Origin: Coprinopsis marcescibilis
Lineage: Eukaryota > Basidiomycota > Agaricomycetes > Agaricales > Psathyrellaceae
Reading direction: 5' to 3'
Assembly: GCA_004369085.1 (NCBI GenBank)
Contig: ML210204.1
Span: forward strand, 95,073-159,072
DNA: 64,000 nucleotides
Positions 37,190-47,923 of the stretch are shown in pieces. The position numbers and the translations under genes were made by a program. Numbering within the stretch: the first letter of the stretch is position 1; each line of letters starts with the position of its first letter. The notes under the pieces are model-generated. The model was not told the DNA's origin, ran no database searches, and saw nothing but the letters and a program-made list of their open reading frames with translations.

Positions 37190-38612
37190 TTTCTTTCTAT
37201 CGATCGGTCTCTTGTACATCAGGTCATTGGCACGCCTAGACTTTTTAAACTCGAAACGCAGAGTCGGCGTTGATAGTGATGATGCTCATTGACCAAATTT
37301 CTCATCTTTGACACATACCTTATGCATACTGTCTATATAATGCGATTGGAATGTGATATCTACAGCCCAGAGTTTATTATATTATCTGATTTTTCTCTAG
37401 AGAATTGAGATGCAGGTCTTTTCATTGCGTTTGAAGAACACCTTGACCTTTGCTTGATTGACATAGCACTAAGTCTCATACATCTGTTTTGAATTGGTGA
37501 AAATAGGTGCTCAAGACTATAGCAGCTCTTCACATTGTTATGGGAAAGAGATGCTGTGGGGGTGGGGCATTGGATATCAATTCTTGTACTGCCTGCCTGC
37601 GGAGGACTTCGCGTACCCTGGGCTGTTACTCGAACCGTTGCGTGTATACCACCAGCGCACCAGCGCTTAATCCATGATCAGGCTGTTATCTCACGAGAAT
37701 ATCCATCTGCTTGGCTCCGAAGATAAGGAAGGGAGATGACATGCAGTGACTGGTGGGTGTTGTACTTGGATGTCAACCGAGGCTATGTCTAACGCCAGTC
37801 GCGCACACAGTGACAAATTGGGCACGCTATATTACGTATGCATCATAAATCTTTAACTCTGCCCATTGCCAGCGGTTCGCTTTGAAGTGTTAAGGACTAA
37901 AATGGAATGATACTTTGTGGCATCCTTTAATACTACTTTCAGCGACTTTTATGGTCGATGATCCTATTTGTGACTATGTTGGGAGTTCTACTCTTTAAGT
38001 AGGAACTAACACTAGACTTCTTGAATAGACAAGTAGATTTGGTTTGCACTGAAAGAGTATTGGATTTGGATTTATAGGGTTTGTAACACTTAAGAACGAA
38101 GTAAAGAACTGTCGACTAAACTACATAGGCTTATATACTAAAAGACATGTGGTTATGGTGAGGCGTAAGCCTCATGCATGTATGTAGGTTTCGTTGAGGT
38201 TTAGGTGTGGTTTTAATGAGTCTTACTAACTATGAAGTCATGCGCAGTAAGGATGAGTAAGACTAAGATCGAAATGAAAAATGTAAGGTATACATGAGGT
38301 ATATATCATAATCATATGGTAGTAAGCATAAATGTTTGTAACATGAAGTATGACTTGGTGTATCTGGGGTTCAATTCTCTGCTTGCCAGCAGCCCTGAAA
38401 AAAAAAAGCTAGTGGGAACAGTAATGGACGACTTTATGTCTGCTGACTGCTGTTTTTCAGATTATATTGAACCTAAACTCGTTCTCTAAATTTCATGATT
38501 CGCGGACAAAGGCCACCAGTTTGGGATACGCACAGCGCCCACTGTCTTCCTCACGTCAAAGACCCGGCAACATCACATAAAGACACAGCCCACGAAGGAC
38601 AGCAATCCTTAG
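37190..38612. other. AT-rich region between paralogue A and the dead NACHT gene
   Basis: About 1.4 kb without an intact gene; the middle (37.9-38.4 kb) is AT-rich. A 40-bp stretch at 37847-37886 resembles the first exon of paralogue C (see findings). A GGGTTCAATTC string near 38370 followed by an A-run recalls a tRNA-derived SINE tail, but no tRNA fold is visible. Confidence 0.4.
37847..37886 (-). pseudogene. Relic of a first exon of the unknown family
   Basis: About 40 bp align with 60645-60685, part of exon 1 of paralogue C, at roughly 85% identity. The shared core reads ACTCTGCC, one mismatch, then ATTGCCAGCG on the + strand. The flanks no longer align, so this would be an old remnant of a further copy. 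Confidence 0.45.
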
Positions 38613-41600
38613 GTGCAGAACAGGTCACTCAATGCACCTGTCATCATCAGTGATCCATTCCAGTGCTCATGGCTTTCACTGACTACAAGAGCCCTTGAGG
38701 GCAAGCTCACAGGCTTGGTCAATCCAGAATTCCCCATCGACATCTCAGAGACTTTCAGTATCGCTCGAACAATGGCCTCAGGCTCTGTTGGAGGTTCCAT
38801 TGGAATTTCCCAGGAGTCCAGATGGAGATCTAATAGGGAGGGTGCAAGCGGTAAGCCATGAGCCATTGGTGTTGGTAAACAGTTGTAACAAATTGTCTCA
38901 GTGCTATCGGATGCCAGTAATGTTCAGCTGAGCAATGTGACGCTTCATGCCGTCAGACGGGACAGCATTACCAATGTGACAGTGACGACAAGGTAAATCC
39001 TCCACCTCTGTACGGCCATCTGGGGTTGTGGCTAAAGTTCATTTTAAGGTTCCTCTAGAGATCCTATGGGCATTCTCGAGGCACATTTTGCTGTTGAGGC
39101 AACAAGGGAGTCTAAACTTTCTACATATGCCCCTCAATGCAAAGAAGGTACACGAAAAGAGATTCTGGGGACAATGATGGCATAGTCAGAGCATGAGATG
39201 ACTACCATTGTGGGGGCTGCATTGATAGCGGAGCTGGTGCTCCTGAAGCTTTTGTGGCTCTCAGGACCAGCTGGTGGAGGAAAATCATGCATACAACAAG
39301 AAATGGTGGATCAGTGTGTGGAGAACGGCACACTTGCAGCATGCTACTTCTTCTCGACACGCGTCAATGGACTTGACAATGCCGACCCGTTCGTTGCGAT
39401 GATATCAAGCCAGTTCTGCGAGTCCATCCCTGGTTTCAAAAGGGAACTTGCCAAGGAACTTCCGAAAGACACTTCAATATTTAAAAAGCCGATAGAGCAT
39501 CAATTCGAGCGCCTCATCCATGTGCCTCTTCGTCGTGCTGGCACAAGATGGTCAGCACATCTTCCTTGGATTCCCAAGGACTCCTTTCTAGCCCGACTTT
39601 TGAAGCTATGCAATCGACGAACCAGGACAATAATTATCAACGGGCTTGACGAATTGCCGGAACCTGGAAGAACAAATTCACATTATCAAGCTCCTTGCTT
39701 TGGCTCTCGCAAAATCAAGCTTCCCATTCAGAATCATCATAGCTAGCTGTCCCGAGTTTGATATTTGTTCAACATTCGAATGTGCAGATGTCAGGAATAT
39801 GACCTATCGCATTCGGCTTGAAGATTACAACTGCAACACAGACGTCGAGGATTATCTCATTGACTCAATCTTCTCTATTTGTGTGACCCATCCATCCAAA
39901 GACAAGGTCCCCCTCAACTGGTCTTCAAGGGAAGATGTCGCATCTGTGGTCGAAAAAGCTTCAGGACAATTCATATATGCCTCAACATTCATCAAGTTTA
40001 TCAGCAACCCATGCTGAAATCTGATGGAGTCGTTCGCATTCGCTGTCGAGTTCATTCAACCAATGCCCACGGACCCTACCAACCCTTTCTCCTCCCTCGA
40101 CCAGCTATACACGGTGATTCTTAGCACAGCAGCCATGGGTGGAGATTATGGGTCGCAGATGAAACGACTGCTGCACGCCATAATGGCACTCATATCACTT
40201 CAACCTTCTGAACAGGGAACTTCACCCCTTGGCAGCAGTCTTCCATCCCAATTTCATGTCACACCCGACCTCCTTGATGGACTCTACTCTTTAACCCCAG
40301 GTACTTCTGCTGCCATCTTATGCGACTTGCACTCGCTGCTACTTGTCCCTGCCTCTGGCAACAAACCTATCACAGTTCACCATAAAAGTCTAGAGGATTA
40401 CCTTGGATCTTGCACCAGATCAGGGAAGTTCCATCAGACCAAGTCTGAGACAATTCAAGAGATTACTGATCTCTGCTGCCAACACCTTTCGGAATGGCAC
40501 CATCTACAGGTGGCGGGCCAAGGAGTAGGACAGGTGTATACTTTTGCGGCATACAGTCAATCACTGGCCGGTTGTACACCACTGGCCAGTTATACAAACG
40601 CAGTTTTGCCTCAAATAGAGGGATTTAAATGCGGTTTTTTGGACTATATAAGTGTACACATGCTGGGAGTACATTTCTGAACGTACTAGCTCCCATGATT
40701 ATCTTATTGTGAGTAGAAATGAAGAGAAAATTGTCGAAATCTGACATTGATGGAATTATGGGAGGTGAATGTCTGGAGATTTCCAGAGTGAAGCCCCATA
40801 AAAGAGGGAAATTGTGCCAGAGTCCTGTTGAAATGGCTGATGCAGACTACCTTGCAAAATTTGAGGCAGAATGAGTGAGAAAATGAGAAGATATAGCAAA
40901 AAATCACCAACTCTCTTGCAGCTATCGCGGTGTGACAGCCCCGATGTCACGCTCAATACAAACAAACCTAATGATCCTAGAAGTTCATTACCCAATTTAT
41001 ATTGAATTCCGCTGGTCACACCATGTCATGCATGTACAACCGGGTGGTTTTTCACAAAAAACGTACTTGTTGCCGCGTATTTCAAATTTCAAAAATATCC
41101 CAATGTCTATACCTACATTTGCTGCAGTCTGTATGAGTTGAGACGCATGGCTATGTACTCTAAAAAGAATGGGAGCCGTAGACCCTTCCATTGTGTCTCT
41201 GGAGCACGATTACTCAAAATGTGTACAACTGGCCGGTGATCCACTGTACTACCTTGATCGTCAATTGAGTTTGGCCCACATGGACCTTGGCCCCAACCCT
41301 AAAGTTACTGCACGCAATTTCTTAAGATGCCTGCACGGGTGTTGGACTATTGCAGTTGGCACTTTCCTGCTTCCTTTGAGGATCTTTCGCAAAACCTCAA
41401 TCGCGTACGTACCTCCCTTTCAAGACTGGTGTTATTTTTGCTTATAGATCCTACCTTACAGTGGCGTAATCCAAGAGACACAGGCCTAGAAAGAGTGCTC
41501 AACCGTCTGAGCAAGTTATTGTCGGAGTGTAAAGCTTGGGGACTGAAAAGAGAGTTTGTATATCAGTTTGCTCGCCTGGTTGAGTTACCAGAGCGTGAAT

Positions 41601-41644
41601 GGAAGCTAGAAATGGTCAGATTCAAAGACAAACTGGATAAATAG
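38613..41644 (+). pseudogene. Dead NACHT NTPase gene
   Basis: A degraded relative of the NACHT gene at 53.55-55.83 kb, traceable over its whole length: N-terminal block, the SDASNVQLSNVTLHA beta-helix-like stretch, P-loop GPAGGGKSC (about 39262-39290), Walker B region, HHKSLEDYLGS and the C-terminal LVELPEREW. Lesions seen: TGG to TAG at about 39182-39184; Walker B Asp to Asn (IIINGLDE) near 39640; a one-base insertion near 39655; CGA to TGA at about 40015; a 693-bp element at 40554-41246; and indels after it. Several changes are C-to-T or G-to-A at CpG sites. Its last exon is longer than that of the intact relative. It cannot make a full NACHT protein. Confidence 0.88.
40554..41246. mobile_element. 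Non-autonomous mariner-like element (MITE)
   Basis: 693 bp inserted in the dead NACHT gene. Comparison with the uninterrupted relative (GCGGCATACTACCTCGATCG type) shows the insertion duplicated a TA: one at 40552-40553, one at 41247-41248. The ends start CAGT and finish ACTG and are imperfect inverted repeats that share ATCACTGGCCGGTTGTACAC with two to three mismatches. No transposase is encoded. TA duplication and CAGT ends fit Tc1/mariner-type elements. Confidence 0.82.
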
Positions 41645-43173
41645 GCGGTACCCAGGCATGACCGCGACGTGACGACAATCCCCGAATGTTTCTGCAATAC
41701 TACATTCTCTATAATCTCTGATAAGCTTCCATCTTTAGTGCTACCTTTACTCTCCCTATAATCCTATTATACTTATATATTCTCTTATATTCCCTAATAT
41801 TCTCTTTATACCTATCCATCGGGCTACGGCCACTGTAATTATGTTATGCTTCCCAAGGCACAAACCAAAGAGTAAAATTTTCAACTTCAAGCTTGCGCCT
41901 GCTCAGTCTCGCTCAGTCCCAGTACTAGGCTCTTGGTGCGCCTTTGGAAACGGCGTACATCAACAACGCAATCAAGCCAAGTCTCAGCAGCAGGGTGGAA
42001 TCAAAAATGTGGCACGTTTGCAGACGTAGGCTCACATATGTAGTCCGTCCACAACAGATGGCTATCATTTTGGATGCTGCCAGCCGAGGCCTAAACAAAA
42101 AAATCTCTCAATGTTCCGGAGCCTCTGGGAGCCTCTGGCTGAAGGCCTTCATTACATCTAGACGATCCTGGACATGTTAAGATAAGGGGGGATATGTGCC
42201 GTAACTTGAACTTTTTTGAATATCTGATTCCATCATTTAGAAGCTTGTTCACCATCGTGCCTGTGCAGATATCGCATGCGGTCCTTGGACAGGCGCTCGA
42301 GGTTACTGGCGCGCCCAGATCGCACGGCGGAGACAGACTCTACTGACCGTTGGCCTCCACGTCAACTCAAACAACAGTCAGTCGAAGAACTTTGAGGGAA
42401 GCAGCTGGGATCCGAACGAAAATCCAACTGGCCAGCACCAGCGCTCGGGTTTCGGAAACCTGACATAGCCGGCCACACAAAAGACAGGGGCTAGTTTCCT
42501 CATCCAGTCGCTGTGCCGCGCTCACAAGGTGCGATGTTGACGTGGTCCATCATGTTGTTTCCTAACTGCCATCTCATCCTCCACACTGACTCCATGCAGA
42601 TGGCAGCACTCTGCTCGGGCTTACAATACCAGCTTGATGCCAAGTTATAGATCAGAGAAATTAAAGCAATTCAGGGAAGGTTAAGGAGCGCAGCGTTTCC
42701 GACGTGAAACATCGTCGCTACAGTCGACATTCGGATTCAGTCCCAGTTGGTATGGTTCGTCGAGCTCGGTTTCTGCAAATATCACAAGAGCTGTCTCTTT
42801 TTATAAGCTTCGACTGTGCTGTCATGACGGAAAGCCGGAAAATATGGTGGTGATTGTATTGGTGGGGAAAGCACGGAAGAAACATAAAAGAAGGGCGCTG
42901 ATTGGGAAGGACTTGATGGAACTGGAGGACCACCATGTGGACAATCCACTGTTCCGTCAAACGCCCTGTTGGCTTGAGCGATTCGGCCATTTTATAGGGA
43001 AAAGTCGCTGGTGTAAACCTGTGTGACTGGTGACATAGTGACCAGCACTCGCCGCTGAGGACATGTTGATCCTGATACATAAAGCTAAAGAAGTACGGGG
43101 GCAGTGCAGACATCATCCTTCTTTCACTTCTTCTTCTCCCTCTTTATCTCAGCTCTACGAGGACAGCGCGAAG
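41645..43173. other. Intergenic region
   Basis: About 1.5 kb between the dead NACHT gene and the P450 gene. AT-rich at first (TATTCTC-type stretches near 41780-41810). A TATA-like ACATAAAG near 43077 may serve the P450. No gene or terminal repeat is supported. Confidence 0.4.
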
Positions 43174-45700
43174 ATGCCGAATCCTCCTGGGCCCGCATAC
43201 CTCGTCCAGCACGTCCTGCCATATGTAATAGGTCCCTCGGGAGGGGTGTACTTGTTGTTCAAGACGTTGCAGGATCGGCCTGAATTAGGCACCCCAGCGG
43301 TACCTACATGGGCCATCACCACACTCTCTGCTTTGGCAGTTCCTGGTGCATTCGTCCTCAAACGATACTACAAGCGATACCTGGCGAAGAAGAGGGCAGC
43401 AGCTTTGGGAGCTGAGTTGATCCCAGAGGTCGTGCTCACTGGGGTCAAGGGTCCAAATGTGTTAGGTATTCCGGTGATGCGTGCAGTTGTGGAAAGTTTC
43501 AAGAATGGCTATCCTGGTGCGTATAGAATGTGTGTTGTGTCATTTTGCCTGTCCATTCTGATTAGTGTTTTATAGCCGAAGTGTTCCTTGACTGGGCGCA
43601 GACGTATGGGAACGTGTTCCAGCTCCCATTCCCAACAGACAGTCGTGTAAGTGCAGTTGGACATTCGGGAATTAGTTATGCTTTCTAAACGTATCTTTGC
43701 AGATAATTACGTTTGAGCCAGACCACATTAAGGTTTGTCCATTTGGAAGTCTTATCCGCAGGGGGTCTGATCACAGGGATTTGGTAAACCTACATAGGCC
43801 GTTCTTGCAACCCAATTCGAGAACTTTGACAAAGGTACGTTCCGTGGTTTTGAACTCGGCCTTGGCATTAAAAAACGTCTTGCCGCAGGTCCCATCTTTA
43901 TTGGGCAAATGGGCTCAATGCTGGGGTCCGGCGTGTTCAACTCGGATGGTCAGTCAATCACTTTGTCAAATTACTCGAACGTTTCGTCCTAACAATGTTC
44001 GCGTGCAGGTGACATGTGGAAATTCCACCGCTCCATGACCCGCCCCTTCTTTACCAGAGAACGCATCAGTGATTTTGAGATTTTCGACAAGCACGCCGAA
44101 AAGTCTCTCAAAATCGCCCAATCGCGTTTGAGCGAAGGCCATGCCTTTGACGTCCAGGTTCGCCGCACAAGCTACTTATATTGACCAATCACCTAATCCA
44201 AACTCGATAGGACTTGATGGGCCGATTCACCCTTGATTCCGCCACCGAGTTCCTGTTCGGCTATGATGTGCAATCCCTCGAAGCCGGCCTCGCCTACCCT
44301 CCCACCTCAGGCAAGCCTAACTCGCCCGAATTCGCCAGCCACCCTTCCAACGCCTTTTTCAACGCGTTCGTTGAGGGCCAGACCATAATCGCTGACCGCA
44401 CCCGCCTCGGTGCTCAATGGCCGTTGGCAGAGTTCTGGAAGGATACTGCCACCAACCACCGTGCTATTGTCGATGGGTTTGTTGAGCCACTGCTGGCCAA
44501 AGCGTTGGCAAACAGGAAGGTGGACGAAAAGTCTACCGAGGATGAGACTACGCTTTTGGCTCATTTGGTTCAGCACACACAAGGTCGGCAGTCATGCGTT
44601 GGTTGATTACTGGCCATAACGCTGACTAGTGGCATAGATAAGAACATCCTCAAGGACGAATTGGTCAACCTCCTTGTTGCGGGTCGTGATACTGTGTGTC
44701 TCTATTTTGTATATTCTGGGATATGGTGCTAACTGGGTCTGAACAGACCGCGACGACTTTAACTTTCGCCTTTTACATGCTCGCAGAGCATCCCGACATC
44801 GCTGACCGCCTCCGTACTGAGATCGTCTCCAAACTGGGCTACTCTCGTGGACCCACCTACGACGACATGCGAGAGCTCAAGTACCTCCGTGCATTCATTA
44901 ATGGTGAGTAACTTTGCGCCCATTGCCAGCCCATAGACTACTTTTCTGACTGGATGTTCAGAGGTTCTTAGGTTGTACCCTCCTGTGTAAGTTGTTCCAA
45001 TGTTCTTGTATCCATAAACTGAAGTGTCTTGCTATCTATAAAGCCCCTTTGACAGTCGGTGAGTCGTTGTGTGATTATGCGGCTGGGGCGATGGAGTCTT
45101 ATGTATCATTTCTAGTTACTCGACCAAGGAAACTGTCTGGCACTCGAAGACCGCAGATGGCCCCAAGACCCATTACATCCCTCCTAACACCCGGTCCGTA
45201 TCATAAGTCGACTGAAATTGTATCCTACCTTACCCTTCATCCCCAGACTGCTCTACAGCACCATTTACATGCAACGACGAACTGATCTCTGGGGACCCGA
45301 TGGTACGCCGGACTCCTCATTTGTGCCAACTCTCTCTCTCTCTCTAACACCTCCCCCAGCCGAGGAATTCGACCCTGACCGCTTCATTGACGAACGTCTC
45401 CACAAATACCTCACTCCCAACCCCTACATCTTCTGCCCATTCAACGCCGGCCCCCGTATCTGCCTCGGCCAACAATTCGCCTACCACGAAGCCTCCTACT
45501 TCCTCATCAGGCTGTTGCAGCGGTTCACCAACTTTAGCTTGGCTCCCGATGCCATGTTGGATGAGTTCAAGCCCCGCGAGCATTGGGCTGTGAAGCGCAC
45601 TGGTGTTATTGCTAGGGAAAAGATCTGGCCAAGCTCTCACTTGACACTGTATGTCAAGGGGGGCCTCTGGGGTAAAATGGATGAGCTCAAGCCTGAATAG
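43174..45700 (+). CDS. Cytochrome P450, CYP63/CYP52-clan type
   Basis: 596 residues in 14 exons: 43174-43516, 43576-43646, 43703-43732, 43798-43834, 43889-43948, 44009-44157, 44211-44583, 44638-44693, 44747-44903, 44962-44986, 45044-45058, 45116-45193, 45247-45302 and 45360-45700, all phase consistent. It starts with [13 protein letters not shown] and a hydrophobic anchor (about residues 38-60). Later come [15 protein letters not shown] (C-helix), AGRDTTATT (I-helix oxygen groove), EVLR (ExxR in the K-helix) and [14 protein letters not shown] with the haem Cys. It is an ER-anchored monooxygenase. The N-terminal PPGP style and length recall basidiomycete CYP63-like enzymes that oxidise alkanes, fatty acids or aromatics; the exact subfamily and substrate are not certain. 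Confidence 0.9.
45332..45345. repeat. TC microsatellite in a P450 intron
   Basis: About seven CT/TC dinucleotides just before the CCCCCAG acceptor; it probably acts as an extended polypyrimidine tract. Confidence 0.6.
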
Positions 45701-46196
45701 GCTTAAGCTGGACTAACACACGTCGGATTGTATAATGGTATTAACCTTGCGGTACCTGTAATTCTTGCTTAATCGTCTACTTTGTGGCATCACTTGTTGT
45801 ATTAACTTCTTCGTTATTTTTTGCTCATCCCTTGCTTCATCGCCACCTTGTACTCTCCTTACCTTGTCCTCGGGTGTAGTATAACAAATATGTCATCTCT
45901 ACCTCTTGCCAATCTCCTCAGTACATACAGTCCAGTGGCTTCTACTCAACTTCTACTGTCCAAGTTCTTATCACCGCAATTGCAATCGGATGAATGGAAT
46001 TCGCGGGCCTTGACAGATAGTGACCGATACAGGATATATGATAGCCGAAACCGTGTGGACCATGCATCGGTCGAACCTCACAGCCGCCATGCAACTGCAG
46101 ATCTAGCACTATCTGTGCATCTCAGAATCCATCTCGCTTTTCCTTTTCCTCTCCCATCTGCCCAACTCCTGAAGAGTGAAGAAATATACAAGGACG
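45701..46196. other. Intergenic region
   Basis: About 500 bp between the P450 and the uracil phosphoribosyltransferase gene, both +. No gene supported; it contains the promoter of the latter. Confidence 0.4.
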
Positions 46197-47441
46197 ATGG
46201 CGAGCAGCCAACCACCACGAGCTCCAGTAGCACCTCCTCAGCCAGCCAACGCTGATAACACCAACCTCGCCCATTTGAACCCGCTGCCCCAGTCTGTGTT
46301 CACTTTGCCGCAAACTGCGCAGCTCGAGGCACTATATACGATCATCAGGGACAAGGAAACCTCCAGAGGCGACTTTCTGTTCTATTCGGATCGGATTATC
46401 AGGCTATTGGTCGAGGAGGGGCTCAATCACTTGCCAGTGGTGAGCAGGACTATCGAGACGCCAACGGTGAGATTTAAGTTAGTGTCCAATTAGCGTGTAT
46501 TGAGCTAATATGGCGGGACTACTCTATTTGTAGGGAGCTAAATACGAAGGCGTTGGATTCTTGGGCAAGATCTGTGGCGTCTCGATTCTGCGTGCAGGCG
46601 AGGTACGCCATGATTTAGCATTTTCAAGTCGCCCCATATTCAGAATTACTGCGATCTTATAGGCTATGGAAGCTGGCCTGCGCGAAGTCTGCAGAAGTGT
46701 GAGGATAGGAAAGATCCTGATCCAACGCGTACGCTATCCCTTGCACTCGCAGCATTTGTTCGCCCCCTGATGGATAGGGGCTCGTTGCATCTTTGCCTTG
46801 GGTCTCCCATTTAGGACGAGGAAACGGCGCAGCCCAAGCTGTTCTACTCCAAGGTCAGTCTCTGGGTCCAGTGCTGCAGGGCGACAGCTGCTGAGCGATT
46901 TGACAGTTCCCTCCAGACATCGCTTCTCGATACGTCTTGCTCCTCGACCCCATGCTCGGTAGGTCACATATACAATGTACTTCTAAGGAGCCCATCATGA
47001 CCTATTGACATGCTCTGTCCTCTAGCAACTGGCGGTTCAGCTATCAAGGCCGTTGAGGTGATCAAGGAGAACGGCGTTCCCGAGGAACGCATCATCTTTA
47101 TCAACCTGGTGGGTGCTTTTTTCCCTCCTAATTCCCAACCCATATTCATCACTGTACAATGCTCTCGAACAGATCTCAGCTCCTGAGGGCTTGAAAACCT
47201 TTACCAGTCGGTACCCAGCTGTTAAAGTGGTATGTACACCTCAGTGTCCCATTTGCATTGCTCGAGCCAGTACTAATTCATAACGCGTCACCTCAGATTA
47301 CTGGATGGATCGACCAAGGCCTCAACGAGAAGGCATACATCATACCAGGTCTTGGCGACTTCGGCGAGCGAAGGTCTGGCCAGCTTTTACGCCAATATTC
47401 CACCAGGTTTTCTGACTCTTGCACACAGATACTGCACGTAA
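46197..47441 (+). CDS. FUR1: Uracil phosphoribosyltransferase
   Basis: 241 residues in nine exons: 46197-46466, 46534-46602, 46663-46728, 46815-46853, 46907-46958, 47026-47108, 47173-47229, 47297-47373 and 47429-47441. The last exon is only 13 nt. It converts uracil plus PRPP to UMP in the cytosolic pyrimidine salvage pathway. Family marks: FLFYSDRIIRLLVEEGLNHLP, VGFLGKICGVSILRAGEAMEAGL, the PRPP loop LLLDPMLATGGSA, ISAPEGL and a C-terminal GLGDFGERRYCT. The core matches the ~216-residue yeast enzyme plus a Pro/Ala-rich N-terminal tail. I chose ATG 46197 over an in-frame ATG at 46176, as it gives the usual short tail. The same enzyme activates 5-fluorouracil in fungi. Confidence 0.92.
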
Positions 47442-47923
47442 ATGGTTCTCTGTTTTGGGAAAGCTCGCGGGGGTGCTAAGAACCACCTAAAGGACGAGAA
47501 AGAAGTCATTTTCGTCACTCTACTACCTCCAACGGGGCACGTCCTTCTTCAATTGGATTTCTTTACCTTCAGTGACCGACTTTGCCTGTGGGCAAAACGT
47601 CGAGTTAGACATGCATTAAATATTAGCTAACCAGTTGCGCAACGATCCAACTTGAAACGGGATACTAAGCGATAAGCGCTGCCACAGAGCATGAGGACTA
47701 TTCATATATATGCAAAAGGATTATACCATCCCACCAGATCTGACTTCCATGACCTGCACTCATCTGCGTCCAACCCTCAATCATAATAATTAAATAACCA
47801 TCATCTCTTACTCTACAGATTGAAAATGAAAGGGACAAGAATGAATGAATGGTCGGCAAGGTATACACAACATAACATGGGGTAAGTAGCAGTAGTAGCG
47901 AAAGTCGTGAAATAACCCTCCAC
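47442..47923. other. Tail-to-tail intergenic region
   Basis: About 480 bp between the convergent 3' ends of the UPRT gene (+) and SEC63 (-). No gene is supported. Confidence 0.45.

Noticed and set aside
38360..38412. GGGTTCAATTC followed by an A-run, suggestive of a tRNA-derived SINE
   Set aside because: No cloverleaf, target duplication or second copy in the window; left as a remark only.
38613..41644. Reading the dead NACHT copy as one or more functional short genes
   Set aside because: Every fragment aligns collinearly with the intact NACHT 1 gene and is broken by stops, a frameshift and an inserted element.
42718..43116. Minus-strand 132-codon frame upstream of the P450
   Set aside because: It overlaps the P450 promoter, lacks recognisable motifs and looks like chance.
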